64,000 bases of DNA from an uncultured Dorea sp. (GCA_948602995.1 CAPEBR010000012.1:1-64000); one strand, 5' to 3'; shown: positions 43,571 to 52,667, counted from the stretch's first letter. Translations and numbers: made by a program. Notes: generated from the sequence alone by a model not told the origin.

Positions 43571-44508
43571 TTATAGAACAGTCAGAGCAGATTATGCAGG
43601 AGATCAGGAAGGTTTTTATCGGTAAGGATGAGATTATAGAAAAGGTTCTGATGTGCATCTATGCCGGCGGGCATATTTTGCTGGAGGATGCACCTGGGGT
43701 TGGAAAGACGACGCTGGCGCTTGGATTTTCCAGGGCGCTGGGACTTACGTATAAGCGGGTACAGTTCACGCCTGACACGATGCCTTCCGATATTACCGGA
43801 TTCAGTATTTATAATAAAAGCACAGGCGAATTCGAATATAAGCCGGGTGCAGCGGACTGCCATCTGCTTCTGGGCGACGAGATTAACCGGACATCCCCGA
43901 AGACGCAGGCGGCGCTTCTGGAGGTTATGGAGGAAGGCAGTGTGACAGTGGACGGAGTTACACATATCCTGCCGAAGCCGTTTATCTGTATTGCTACACA
44001 GAATCATTATGGCTCGGCAGGGACACAGGCGCTTCCGGATTCTCAGCTCGACCGCTTCATGGTCCGTTTAAGCATCGGCTATCCGGGGCGAGATAGCCAG
44101 GTTGCAATTCTCAAAAGCCGCAAGGGAATCAGCGATATCGACCATGTACGGCCAATGATGACGAGGGATGATGTGAAGGAAATCCAGGGGTATCTCTATT
44201 CTGTAAAAATTACAGAAGATATTCTCTATTATATTACGGATCTGTGTGCAGAGACGAGACGGGTGCCGCTGGTAGAGCTGGGGGTGAGTCCGAGAGGGAT
44301 CAACGCTCTTGCCCAGCTTGTGCGTGCCAGGGCGATTCTCAGGGAGAGAGATTTTGTAATCCCGGAGGATGTGCGCGCGGTGTTTGTGGATGTCTGTGCC
44401 CATCGTCTTGTCATGAAGCCGCAGGCAAAGATTGAGGGGGTAACTGCACAGGATGTGCTAAGTGATATTCTGGTGAAAATAAAAGCGCCCTCGCTGGCAA
44501 GGCGGTAG
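43567..44508 (+). CDS. MoxR-family AAA+ ATPase
   Basis: A 313-residue ATPase with Walker A D-A-P-G-V-G-K-T-T, Walker B L-L-G-D-E-I-N-R-T, sensor 1 I-A-T-Q-N and an Arg-finger region L-D-R-F. MoxR proteins act as chaperones that mature or insert partner proteins, typically beside a DUF58 protein, as here. The preceding giant LRR protein is a natural client candidate (inference from coupling). Confidence 0.9.
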   Translation: MIIEQSEQIMQEIRKVFIGKDEIIEKVLMCIYAGGHILLEDAPGVGKTTLALGFSRALGLTYKRVQFTPDTMPSDITGFSIYNKSTGEFEYKPGAADCHLLLGDEINRTSPKTQAALLEVMEEGSVTVDGVTHILPKPFICIATQNHYGSAGTQALPDSQLDRFMVRLSIGYPGRDSQVAILKSRKGISDIDHVRPMMTRDDVKEIQGYLYSVKITEDILYYITDLCAETRRVPLVELGVSPRGINALAQLVRARAILRERDFVIPEDVRAVFVDVCAHRLVMKPQAKIEGVTAQDVLSDILVKIKAPSLARR

Positions 44509-44522
44509 AAAGTGATGAAACT

Positions 44523-45698
44523 ATGTGGAAACATCGGATATTATATGCAGTATTGGTTGTGAGCGCCCTGTCTGCTTATATTGCAGCGGACAGGGGAGAG
44601 GCTCTTGTGCTTTTGTGCATGCTGGTTTTCGTGCCATTTTTTAGCGTGGCTCTTCAGGCGGCAGCTATGCGGGGAATTGGCATAAGCTGCCGCGTACAGG
44701 AAATCTGCCGGATGGGGCAGGAGGTAAGCGTATACTTTGAGGTATGCAGAAAGAGCCGGCTTCCTTTAGGAGCAGTATGGATTCATGCTGTATTTGAAAA
44801 TATATTATATGGTGAACAAAGGAGCGTGACGGTCTGCCTCCTTCCGGATGAGGAGAAGAAGATGACCTTTGTATACTCTCTTCATGCCGAGGACTGCGGA
44901 AATGTGAAGATCCGTGTTCCGGTTATGGAGTGCCGGGATCTGCTGGGGCTGTCTAGGTTTAGGCGTCAGGTTCAGGCAGAGACGGAAACACTGGTCTATC
45001 CCCCGGAAATCCGCCTGAGTATTGAGCTTTTACAGCGGCCGGAGACGAAGAACTTCGGAGATCTTTACGATCAGCAGAAGAGGGGGCAGGATGTAAGTGA
45101 GGTGTCCGGGCTCAGGGATTATATTCCAGGGGATTCGATGAACAGCATTCACTGGAAATTATCCGGCAAGATGGATAAGCTAATTGTGAGGGAATTTGGA
45201 AATCCTTCAAATTATAATACACTGATTCTCTATGAGATGATAAAAAGAGCCGGGGACACCAGGATTCCAGGTACATATAATAATGCGGTACTGGCGCTTA
45301 CGGCTGCAATCAGTAAGAGCCTTCTGGAGCTTAATCTGGAGCATCATGTGGGGCGTGTTTTCCACAGGGATTTTCAGGTAGTTCCTGTATATTCGTCAGA
45401 TACCTGTGAGCAGATGCTGCTGAATCTTTTATGCATGCCTGCCGCAGAGAAGGAGAGCGGCGCTGATATGATATATAGCTTCCTGAGGGGGAATGCGGGG
45501 AACGACTACACGAAGATTATTTATATTACTCCCCATTATGAGGAGGAGACTGCCAGACAGCTTTCGCGTGAGGCAGGCCTTACGGTGATTCAGATAGCGC
45601 AGGGAAGGGGAATGAATGATTCGCCTTCTGCCGGATATACATTGATTTCGGTTGATGCTGATACCTTTGGGGACACTGTGCATAGTATTACAATATAA
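44523..45698 (+). CDS. DUF58-domain membrane protein
   Basis: A 391-residue protein: two hydrophobic segments in the first 50 residues, a beta-rich part, then the DUF58 core G-D-S-M-N-S-I-H-W-K-L-S-G-K (family pattern G-D-x-x-R-x-I-x-W) and a vWA-like end. DUF58 proteins are standard MoxR partners. The usual Arg after G-D is replaced by Met-Asn. It lies 14 bp after moxR. Confidence 0.85.
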   Translation: MWKHRILYAVLVVSALSAYIAADRGEALVLLCMLVFVPFFSVALQAAAMRGIGISCRVQEICRMGQEVSVYFEVCRKSRLPLGAVWIHAVFENILYGEQRSVTVCLLPDEEKKMTFVYSLHAEDCGNVKIRVPVMECRDLLGLSRFRRQVQAETETLVYPPEIRLSIELLQRPETKNFGDLYDQQKRGQDVSEVSGLRDYIPGDSMNSIHWKLSGKMDKLIVREFGNPSNYNTLILYEMIKRAGDTRIPGTYNNAVLALTAAISKSLLELNLEHHVGRVFHRDFQVVPVYSSDTCEQMLLNLLCMPAAEKESGADMIYSFLRGNAGNDYTKIIYITPHYEEETARQLSREAGLTVIQIAQGRGMNDSPSAGYTLISVDADTFGDTVHSITI

Positions 45699-45708
45699 GG
45701 ATAGTAAG

Positions 45709-48024
45709 GTGAAGAATTTGAAACAGGATGTCTGCTTTTTGATGACGGAAGGAAGGGCAAATGAACAGAATAGAGATATACGTGTGCCAGAGACGATTCC
45801 GGCACTTTTTCTGCTGTCCGGGATTCTGTGTGCATTCCGGGATATGATGTACGCACCTTTCTGCCTGGCCGCAGCGGCTGCGGCAGGTGTGATTACGATT
45901 CTTATTTTGCAGATATCCGCGATGTTTCCGAGGGTTTCGGGGATTGTAAGGGGCGGAATCTATGGGGCAGGCATTATGTGCTTTCTGGGATTTATTCTAT
46001 ACATAGCCCAGGGCTTTCTGGATACCATAAACCGGTTTATGATCCTGTGGAATCTGCGTTTTTCGACGGAGTTTAAGCAGTTTTCGGTTGATGGCAGGGC
46101 GGCGGCAGGGGCGCTTATTTTCTGGTGTCTGCTGTCTGTTCTGCTTGGTGCATTTGTGCTGGTGCTGGTAAAGAAACGATATATAGGAAGTCTTTTGCTT
46201 CTTATTATGATATCTCTGCTGGCAGGATTTATCCTTGGACGGTCTGGTATGTGGCTTTCCGTGCTGTTCCTGCTGTCCGGGTGCTTCGGGTCTCTTGCTT
46301 TTTCGGCAGCGCCCTATAGGCGGAGAGGGCTTTGGGGGAGACTGTGCGCCCTGTTTGTGGGAGCGGTATTTTTAGTGCTGTTTTTCGCAGCAGGAGGATA
46401 TGAAGGGTTAAGCCAGATTGCTGGTCTGAGGGAGCGGGCAGTTGTCTGGTATGAAAGCTTCCGATATGGTGAGGACACCCTTCCGAAGGGAGACACTGGG
46501 AAGGCCGGAGGGCTTCTTCAGGGGGAAAGGGAGACGCTGATCTTAGAAACGGAAAAACCTCAGGAGCTGTATCTGAAAGGATTTGTCGGAGGAACTTATG
46601 ACGGCAGAATGTGGAAGGAATTGGGGCCGGAGGCATACCAGGGGGAATACGAGGGACTTCTGGAGTGGCTGGAGACGAAGAATTTTTCGGCTGTAACACA
46701 GTTTGCAGGGTATGACCGCCTGACCGGTGCGTCAGAGGACTCCTACCCGGGGCGTGTACAGGTGCAGATAAAAAATGTGGGGGCTTACCGGAAATATATA
46801 TATCTGCCCTCTTCAGCAGAAGACTTTGCGGGGGCAGGCGCAAAGGTAAAAAAAGACTGGCAGGTGCGAAGCGGCAGATTTTTTGGTGCAAAGGAATACA
46901 GGTTTGATTCTGTGGATGAGGCGCCCTCAGCAGATGAAGCGGTTCTCGCTCCCTGGATACAGAGCCCTTCAGGAAAAGAAGAGAAGGATTATCTTGGGGC
47001 AGAAGCGGTGTATTCTTCATTTGTCCAGGAATATTATACAGAGGTGGATAAGGAGCTGAAGGAAGAAATAGAAGAGATGTTTTTTGAAGAAGCCGGGGAA
47101 ATGGATTTTCGCGGCGTAACTGCACAGATCAGAAGAGTTCTCAGACAAGAGACCCGGTATGCCAGGAAGCCGCAGGGCGTGCCAGAGGGACAGGACTTTG
47201 TGGAGTACTTCCTTACGGGGCAAAGGAGAGGAAATGCGGTGCATTATGCTTCTGCTGCAGTAATGGCATACCGGACGGCAGGGTATGCTGCAAGGTATGT
47301 GGAAGGATATCATCTCTCGGAGGATGAGGCGCGTATTCTTTCAGAGGGGAATCAGACGGCGGCTGTTCTTACGAATCAAAATGCGCATGCATGGGCAGAG
47401 GTCTATTTTCCAGGTGCAGGATGGATGCCTGTGGAGGTAGTTCCAGGCATGTATACAGAGCTTTATACGGATCAGGTGGTTGAGGGCGCTCCTGCTTATC
47501 AGGTGAATTCCGACCAGACAGAGAAAGGACTGGAGCTTGAAGGGGGCGCCGGAGGGGAAGAGGAAAAGGAGGAAAAGCGTGAGAGAACGACACTTACTTT
47601 TCGCGGGGTTCTCTCAGCTATTCTGCTTTGTATGTATATCAGTTTTGCCCTGTATCTTGCGCTGGAGTTTCAGAGGGCTGTCCGGCTTGTGCTTCGCAGG
47701 CGGAGGGCAGGAGGCCTGGTACAGCCGGCGGAGCTCTATGCGGGGGATTTGGAGAGGATGCTTTTGATAGGCAGGGTGTCGGGGAACTATAATCACCCGA
47801 TGGAGCTTTCCGGGGAGGTCGAGAAAAGGTTTAGAGGAATCAGTCGGGGAGAGTATGAGAGGGCTGTGACCCTGCTTCAGAAGGTGAGGTTTGGCAAAAA
47901 GGAACTTCTCCCTTATGAGACACACGCACTGAACTGCTTTAAAGAGAAGCTGTCCCGTATTCTGTACTGCCAAAAGAGCGCATGGGGCAAAGCGGTGATA
48001 AGGTACTGGTATGCCTTATACTAA
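45709..48024 (+). CDS. TgpA-like membrane protein with inactive transglutaminase core
   Basis: A 771-residue protein: six or so membrane helices in the first 250 residues, an extracellular region holding a transglutaminase-like core (about 480-610), and one more helix near 640-660 with a cytoplasmic tail. In the core the catalytic Cys of R-R-G-x-C-x-H-Y-A is Ala510 (R-R-G-N-A-V-H-Y-A), His560 (N-A-H-A-W-A-E-V) remains, and the Asp position is Glu (V-E-V-V-P). It is thus probably a binding or scaffold module. The GTG at 45709 after AAGGAT begins just after the DUF58 stop; an ATG at 45652 overlaps that gene. It completes the MoxR-DUF58-transglutaminase set. Confidence 0.82.
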   Translation: MKNLKQDVCFLMTEGRANEQNRDIRVPETIPALFLLSGILCAFRDMMYAPFCLAAAAAAGVITILILQISAMFPRVSGIVRGGIYGAGIMCFLGFILYIAQGFLDTINRFMILWNLRFSTEFKQFSVDGRAAAGALIFWCLLSVLLGAFVLVLVKKRYIGSLLLLIMISLLAGFILGRSGMWLSVLFLLSGCFGSLAFSAAPYRRRGLWGRLCALFVGAVFLVLFFAAGGYEGLSQIAGLRERAVVWYESFRYGEDTLPKGDTGKAGGLLQGERETLILETEKPQELYLKGFVGGTYDGRMWKELGPEAYQGEYEGLLEWLETKNFSAVTQFAGYDRLTGASEDSYPGRVQVQIKNVGAYRKYIYLPSSAEDFAGAGAKVKKDWQVRSGRFFGAKEYRFDSVDEAPSADEAVLAPWIQSPSGKEEKDYLGAEAVYSSFVQEYYTEVDKELKEEIEEMFFEEAGEMDFRGVTAQIRRVLRQETRYARKPQGVPEGQDFVEYFLTGQRRGNAVHYASAAVMAYRTAGYAARYVEGYHLSEDEARILSEGNQTAAVLTNQNAHAWAEVYFPGAGWMPVEVVPGMYTELYTDQVVEGAPAYQVNSDQTEKGLELEGGAGGEEEKEEKRERTTLTFRGVLSAILLCMYISFALYLALEFQRAVRLVLRRRRAGGLVQPAELYAGDLERMLLIGRVSGNYNHPMELSGEVEKRFRGISRGEYERAVTLLQKVRFGKKELLPYETHALNCFKEKLSRILYCQKSAWGKAVIRYWYALY

Positions 48025-48033
48025 TACCTGGTT

Positions 48034-48099
48034 ATAACCATAGAACAGCGAAGACCCGTTAACCTTACGGCTAACGGGTCTTCGTCGTTGTTATAGTTA
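48034..48099 (+). terminator. Long imperfect hairpin ending the LRR operon
   Basis: A perfect 12-bp core (GAAGACCCGTTA / TAACGGGTCTTC) extends into pairing flanks (ATAACCATAG with CTATAGTTAT). The T tract is weak but the stem is very stable. Confidence 0.65.
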
Positions 48100-48125
48100 T
48101 CTAAAGGAATGAGAGTTTTAAAGTG

Positions 48126-48190
48126 CGGCATCAGCACTGCTGATGCTTTACTTTATGAGGGGGAGATAGTTGATGTCCTGATCAACTATC
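48126..48190 (+). terminator. Two tandem hairpins in a gene-free stretch
   Basis: GCATCAGCA-C-TGCTGATGC (48128-48146) is followed by TTTACTTT, then GATAGTTGAT / ATCAACTATC (48165-48190). The rest of 48100-48300 shows nothing recognisable. Confidence 0.45.
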
Positions 48191-48302
48191 TAACTAAAGT
48201 ATAAGAGATAAATATGTCCAAAATGTGTTTATAATCTTAAACAAATCGAAAAATTCTTAAAAAGAACTTAATGTGTAACGACTCAGCAGTTACCTGAATA
48301 TG

Positions 48303-48340
48303 TAAAAAGGACCCCTGTCTCATTTGAGACAAGGGATCCC
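48303..48340 (-). terminator. Terminator of the Spo0A-domain gene
   Basis: Read on the minus strand, a stem with CCTTGTCTCA / TGAGACAGGGG is followed by TTTTTAC, 20 bp after the stop. Confidence 0.7.
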
Positions 48341-48360
48341 CAAATTCTGAATAAAGGTTA

Positions 48361-48711
48361 TCAACTCCGGGAGATTTCGTTTTCTTTTCTGCTCAGGTGG
48401 CCTACCAGAATATCAAAAAACTCACCAGAGGTTGGTTTATCATGGAGAGGATGAAGAGCGATCTTCTGTAAAAAGCCCCGGTTGCCACGGTTCCAGCATA
48501 CGCTGACAACAGTACGAATATTCCGCTCGACACTACTGCTTGTTGCATGAAATTCCTTGGCAATCTGAGGATAGAGCAATTTGCTTATTGCCAGAAGATA
48601 ATCTTCATTGTTCATGCAAAGTCTGATCCCATAGTTTAAATATTGATAGCCACGGTATGTTGCCCCTATTCCAAGAGAACGGATAAGGGATTCAATCTTT
48701 AAATCATACAT
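48361..48711 (-). CDS. Stand-alone Spo0A C-terminal DNA-binding domain protein
   Basis: A 116-residue protein covering only the Spo0A_C effector fold: I-E-x-L-I-R-S-L-G-I-G-A-T-Y-R-G-Y-Q-Y-L, L-Y-P-Q-I-A-K-E-F, and S-S-V-E-R-N-I-R then N-R-G-N (Spo0A has R-V-E-R-A-I-R and W-x-R-G-N). There is no receiver, so it cannot be phosphorylated in the usual way. It could compete at 0A boxes, act constitutively, or dimerise with Spo0A. AGGAG precedes the ATG. A 0A-box-like TTCGACA lies upstream. Confidence 0.82.
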   Translation of the reverse strand: MYDLKIESLIRSLGIGATYRGYQYLNYGIRLCMNNEDYLLAISKLLYPQIAKEFHATSSSVERNIRTVVSVCWNRGNRGFLQKIALHPLHDKPTSGEFFDILVGHLSRKENEISRS

Positions 48712-48767
48712 GTGTGTTTTCTCCTATTCACTTCTGTAAAATAAAGAGAAGAATAGACCATAAGTAC

Positions 48768-48826
48768 ATTATAGTCTAAATATGCAGAAAAGAATAAATT
48801 TAGACACAAACAGGCTTTATTCGACA
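48768..48826 (-). promoter_or_regulatory. Promoter and 0A-box-like site of the Spo0A-domain gene
   Basis: Minus-strand TATAAT at 48773-48768 gives a leader of about 50 nt. TGTCGAA, the core 0A box, lies at 48826-48820, upstream of the promoter. Confidence 0.45.
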
Positions 48827-48886
48827 TTGTACGGCACAATACGCCGGGCAGTTCCAATTATACTGCGCATGAATCTGCAGCGAGTA

Positions 48887-49034
48887 TAACTGTTGTTACT
48901 GTTCACACAGGTCTGTGCATTTACTGCACAGATCGCAAGAAAGTGATTCAGGAGTGAGCAAATTCCATTCCGGAGCGAATTTTAGATGGATTTGCGAATG
49001 TTATTGGTCGCGAAGTGAACAGTAACTAACTGTT
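48887..49034. mobile_element. 132-bp MITE-like element with 8-bp target duplication
   Basis: The element (48895-49026) begins GTTACTGTTCAC and ends GTGAACAGTAAC, a perfect 12-bp terminal inverted repeat. It is flanked on both sides by TAACTGTT (48887-48894 and 49027-49034), an intact target-site duplication. It codes for nothing but contains a 10-bp hairpin GGTCTGTGCA / TGCACAGATC. Partial copies lie at 10668, 21815 and 33141. It inserted just upstream of the response-regulator promoter. Confidence 0.88.
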
Positions 49035-49094
49035 AAGGAAATATTAAGAAAATCAGCAAGGGGACTTAAAAATTTTTTGATATTCTTGTATAGT
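49033..49094 (+). promoter_or_regulatory. Response-regulator promoter with TTAAG direct repeats
   Basis: TTAAG at 49033 and 49044 (11 bp apart) and TTAAA at 49066 (22 bp further) look like OmpR/PhoB-family half-sites on one helix face. A CTTAAA (49065) and TATAGT (49089) 18 bp apart are the likely core promoter. Autoregulation is inferred. Confidence 0.45.
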
Positions 49095-49112
49095 ATAAGG
49101 GAGGTGATTGAA

Positions 49113-49808
49113 ATGGCAAAGGTATTAGTATGTGATGATGATAAGGAAATTGTTGAAGCGATTGAGATATATCTGACACAGGAGGGTTACGAGGTCCTTA
49201 AGGCGTACGATGGGGAAGAGGCACTTAAGGTGCTTAAGGCAGGCGGAGTGGATCTTCTTGTGATTGATGTGATGATGCCTAAACTTGACGGGATTCGTGC
49301 GACGCTTAAGATCCGGGAGGAGAATAATATGCCGATTATTATTCTGTCAGCAAAGTCAGAGGATGCGGACAAGATCCTTGGGCTCAATGTCGGTGCGGAT
49401 GATTATGTAACGAAGCCTTTTAACCCGTTGGAGCTGGTGGCGCGGGTGAAGTCCCAGCTTCGCAGATATACACAGCTTGGAAGTACGGTGGATGCTGAAA
49501 AAAAGTCTGTGTATACTGTGGGCGGGCTGATGATTGATGATGATCTCAAGGAGGTTACGGTAGACGGGGAATTTGTGAAGCTTACCCCTATTGAGTACAA
49601 TATTCTGCTGCTGCTTGTAAAGAATCAGGGGAAGGTATTTTCCATTGACCAGATCTATGAAAGCATCTGGAATGAGGATGCCATTGGAGTTGACAATACG
49701 GTGGCGGTGCATATCAGGCATATTCGTGAGAAGATAGAGATTAACCCGAAAGATCCGAGATATCTCAAGGTGGTATGGGGAGTCGGGTATAAGGTGGAAA
49801 AGATTTGA
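49113..49808 (+). CDS. OmpR/PhoB-family response regulator (VanR-like)
   Basis: A 231-residue regulator: receiver with phospho-acceptor Asp52 (V-I-D-V-M-M-P), Lys in V-T-K-P-F, and a C-terminal winged helix ending H-I-R-H-I-R-E-K-I, Y-L-K-V-V-W-G-V-G-Y-K. The ATG follows GGGAGGTG. The kinase gene starts 20 bp downstream. VanR-like domain order suggests control of envelope genes, but the target is unknown. Confidence 0.9.
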   Translation: MAKVLVCDDDKEIVEAIEIYLTQEGYEVLKAYDGEEALKVLKAGGVDLLVIDVMMPKLDGIRATLKIREENNMPIIILSAKSEDADKILGLNVGADDYVTKPFNPLELVARVKSQLRRYTQLGSTVDAEKKSVYTVGGLMIDDDLKEVTVDGEFVKLTPIEYNILLLLVKNQGKVFSIDQIYESIWNEDAIGVDNTVAVHIRHIREKIEINPKDPRYLKVVWGVGYKVEKI

Positions 49809-49828
49809 GAGACCTGAAGGGAGCAGAT

Positions 49829-52594
49829 ATGAATCAAAAGTGGTACAGGGCCGGTATTACAAAGGCGATACTGGTTATTACGGCGCATATTATGGTTGTG
49901 GTAATGGCGGTGTGTTATATGCATATTGTACTTTCTCCTGCTGTCCGCGAAGAGGTATGCGATGGTGATCCGGCAGAGAAGTATAAGGACAGCAGTGATT
50001 TTGCCAGCCGGATGCGTACCTACAGTGCGCGTGCAGTGGGAGAGATCAGCGCAGGAAAGCTGTTTGAGACGGACGGGGAATATGATCCAGATAAGCTGGT
50101 AGATGTGGAGCTTTACTACAATACCGGAATGCTGGACGAGGATGAAAGTCCCACCCAGGTAAATGCTCCGGACAGTGAAGAGAACAGTAATATTAGCGGG
50201 GAGAACAAGGACGGCGGTCAGACAGAGGCAATGGAGCAGACCGGTGAGGAGACAGATGACAGTAATGCGGTGAAAACAGAGGAAAAGGCCGGTGAGGAGG
50301 CTGAAGACAGCGATGTGAAGCATAAGGGAAGAAGGCTTATTTACCGGCTCGGAGATCTTCTTACATGGTATGAGGATAATCATGCAGAGCAGAGTGCTGC
50401 GGAGCAGATTGTGGTCTGCAAGAGAACAGATGATACGTTCCGGTATTATGAGATCTCAGACTTTTATGAACTGATTAAGAGTGAGGAGCTTCGGTTTATA
50501 GCCGCAGATGATGACACGGGCCTTACGGAGCAGAATATTTTGCAGGATATGGAGTATGGGTACGGAATGCCGGAAGGTATCTTCCGGGGAATCCAGGATC
50601 AGGAGGGAAAGCTTCTGTATTCAGACTGCTGGCTGTATGATGGGAAATATGCCCTGGAGCAGTGTAAGCCTGTGGGCGCGGGGAGTATACTTGAGATTGC
50701 CAATGAGGAGCCGGAATGGAATGGACAGCTGAATGAGATGTATACCATGCTGGACATAACCATTGACGGTCTGGGAGACATGTATGCTATTTACCAGAAT
50801 TATGGAGACGGCCTGTCGGAAGGCGATACGAATTTCAGTTATATCTATGTGGACATAAGAAATAAGCGTGTATATACGAATAAGAAGGAATATGAAGCCT
50901 ATGCCAGCGTCCAGACGAGCCTGGAGGATATAAAAAAGGTTGGAAATTATGCGGTTGTCCGGCCGAAGCTTGCAGATTTTGATTCGAATATGAATCTTGA
51001 GGCTGAAGACTGGCGGGATGTGATTAAATACACAGGACCGGTGTCAGAGGACTTTATATTTGCCGCAGCGGTGGATACCTCCTACCCGGTTCAGGACGAA
51101 TTCTACAGAGAGAACAGCCTGTATGAGAAGTGGGGCGTGGGAGTGAAAAAGACGATTGCCTGGGCTGTTGCGGCAGCGTTTGTCTTTCTTGTATGTGTGC
51201 TGTGGCTTGCCGTAGTGGCGGGGAGAAGCTGCGGGGATGAGGAACTCCATCTGAACGGCTTTGACCGTTGGAAGACAGAGCTTGCAGCAGCAGTCGTTAT
51301 CGCAGGATGGGCGGCGCTTGCATTTGCCGGGGGCATCGCAGCGGAGCTAGTTCTGCCAGTGAGCATCGTCTCGCAGATGACAGAGAACGGAATCATACAG
51401 CAGACCACATATCTGGGAGGGACGGAATCCATCTTGGAAATTGCCTGGTTTTCTCTCATTGCAGGATGGACGTGTACCATGTTCCTGATTGGATTTTTAA
51501 GTCTGGTCAGGAGGCTAAAGGCGAAGACAGTATGGGAAAATAGTATTTTAAGGAGCGGATGTCTCTTTGTAGAGCTGATGTTCCAGAACCTGAACAGTAT
51601 CCTTAAGACCATAGCCCTGTTCGGCGTTTTTATGCTTGCACAGTTGTTTGTCTATATTGAATTCGGAGGGACAATGGGATTTGGGGTTGGCCTGGTTATA
51701 CTTGCCGGGGATGCGGCAGCATTTGTCTGGCTGTGCTTCAAGGCAGTTGGAAGATGCAGGATAAAACAAGGAATCCAGCATATTGCCGGAGGTGAGGTAC
51801 AGTATACCATCTCCCTTGACGGGCTGTTCGGTGAACAGAGGGAAACAGCCGAGCTGCTGAACAGAATCAGTGAAGGACTGGATGCCGCGCTTGCCGTGAA
51901 TATGAAAAATGAACGGCTGAAGACAGATCTTATCACAAATGTTTCCCATGATATTAAGACGCCCCTGACATCAATCATAAATTACGTGGAACTGCTCAAG
52001 CAGGAACAATTCGAGGATCCAAAGCTGAAGCGCTACATCGAGGTTCTGGAGCAGAAATCCCAGCGCCTGAAAACACTGACCGAAGATGTAGTGGAGGCCT
52101 CCAAGGTCAGCTCCGGAAATATAACACTGGAGTATATGGACCTCAATTTTGCAGAGATGCTGCAGCAGACAAGCGGAGAATTCGAAGAAAAATTTAAGGC
52201 ACGAGGTCTCCAGGAGATTCTGACACTGACCGGCGAAGGGGCAGTGATCCGCGCAGACGGACGGCGCACCTGGCGCATCCTGGAAAATATCTACAACAAT
52301 GCAGCAAAATACGCAATGGAAGGCACAAGAATCTATGCAGACCTCACAGTACGGGAACTGGAAGTAAGCTTCAGCCTCAAAAACGTATCCGAGCAGCCGC
52401 TTAACATCTCCGCAGATGAACTGACAGAACGATTCATCCGGGGAGACATATCAAGAAGCACGGAGGGGAGCGGACTTGGACTTTCAATCGCTAAAACGCT
52501 GACAGAAATGCAGGGCGGGAAATTCCAGTTATATCTAGATGGGGACTTGTTTAAGGTTATGATAAGCTTTCCGAGAGTATTGGGGACGGGGTAA
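49829..52594 (+). CDS. Membrane sensor histidine kinase
   Basis: A 921-residue kinase. One membrane helix near the N-terminus is followed by an extracellular domain of about 400 residues with an acidic insert (about 110-165). Several helices follow (about 440-650), then HisKA with His707 (V-S-H-D-I-K-T-P) and HATPase_c (N-N-A-A-K-Y-A, G-S-G-L-G-L-S). ATG 49829 follows AAGGGAG. The final L-G-T-G and stop are REP-encoded. It forms a two-component pair with the regulator before it. Confidence 0.87.
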   Translation: MNQKWYRAGITKAILVITAHIMVVVMAVCYMHIVLSPAVREEVCDGDPAEKYKDSSDFASRMRTYSARAVGEISAGKLFETDGEYDPDKLVDVELYYNTGMLDEDESPTQVNAPDSEENSNISGENKDGGQTEAMEQTGEETDDSNAVKTEEKAGEEAEDSDVKHKGRRLIYRLGDLLTWYEDNHAEQSAAEQIVVCKRTDDTFRYYEISDFYELIKSEELRFIAADDDTGLTEQNILQDMEYGYGMPEGIFRGIQDQEGKLLYSDCWLYDGKYALEQCKPVGAGSILEIANEEPEWNGQLNEMYTMLDITIDGLGDMYAIYQNYGDGLSEGDTNFSYIYVDIRNKRVYTNKKEYEAYASVQTSLEDIKKVGNYAVVRPKLADFDSNMNLEAEDWRDVIKYTGPVSEDFIFAAAVDTSYPVQDEFYRENSLYEKWGVGVKKTIAWAVAAAFVFLVCVLWLAVVAGRSCGDEELHLNGFDRWKTELAAAVVIAGWAALAFAGGIAAELVLPVSIVSQMTENGIIQQTTYLGGTESILEIAWFSLIAGWTCTMFLIGFLSLVRRLKAKTVWENSILRSGCLFVELMFQNLNSILKTIALFGVFMLAQLFVYIEFGGTMGFGVGLVILAGDAAAFVWLCFKAVGRCRIKQGIQHIAGGEVQYTISLDGLFGEQRETAELLNRISEGLDAALAVNMKNERLKTDLITNVSHDIKTPLTSIINYVELLKQEQFEDPKLKRYIEVLEQKSQRLKTLTEDVVEASKVSSGNITLEYMDLNFAEMLQQTSGEFEEKFKARGLQEILTLTGEGAVIRADGRRTWRILENIYNNAAKYAMEGTRIYADLTVRELEVSFSLKNVSEQPLNISADELTERFIRGDISRSTEGSGLGLSIAKTLTEMQGGKFQLYLDGDLFKVMISFPRVLGTG

Positions 52595-52660
52595 AATTAA
52601 AAATGCCCCGTCCCCACTTCAATCTGGGACGGGGCATTTTTAATTTTACCCCGTCCCCAA
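52580..52660. repeat. REP-like 35-bp inverted repeat
   Basis: Perfect 35-bp arms (TTGGGGACGGGGTAAAATT outermost) flank an 11-nt loop at 52615-52625. Same design as 19459-19543. It overlaps the end of the kinase gene. Confidence 0.9.
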
Positions 52661-52667
52661 CTTCGTC

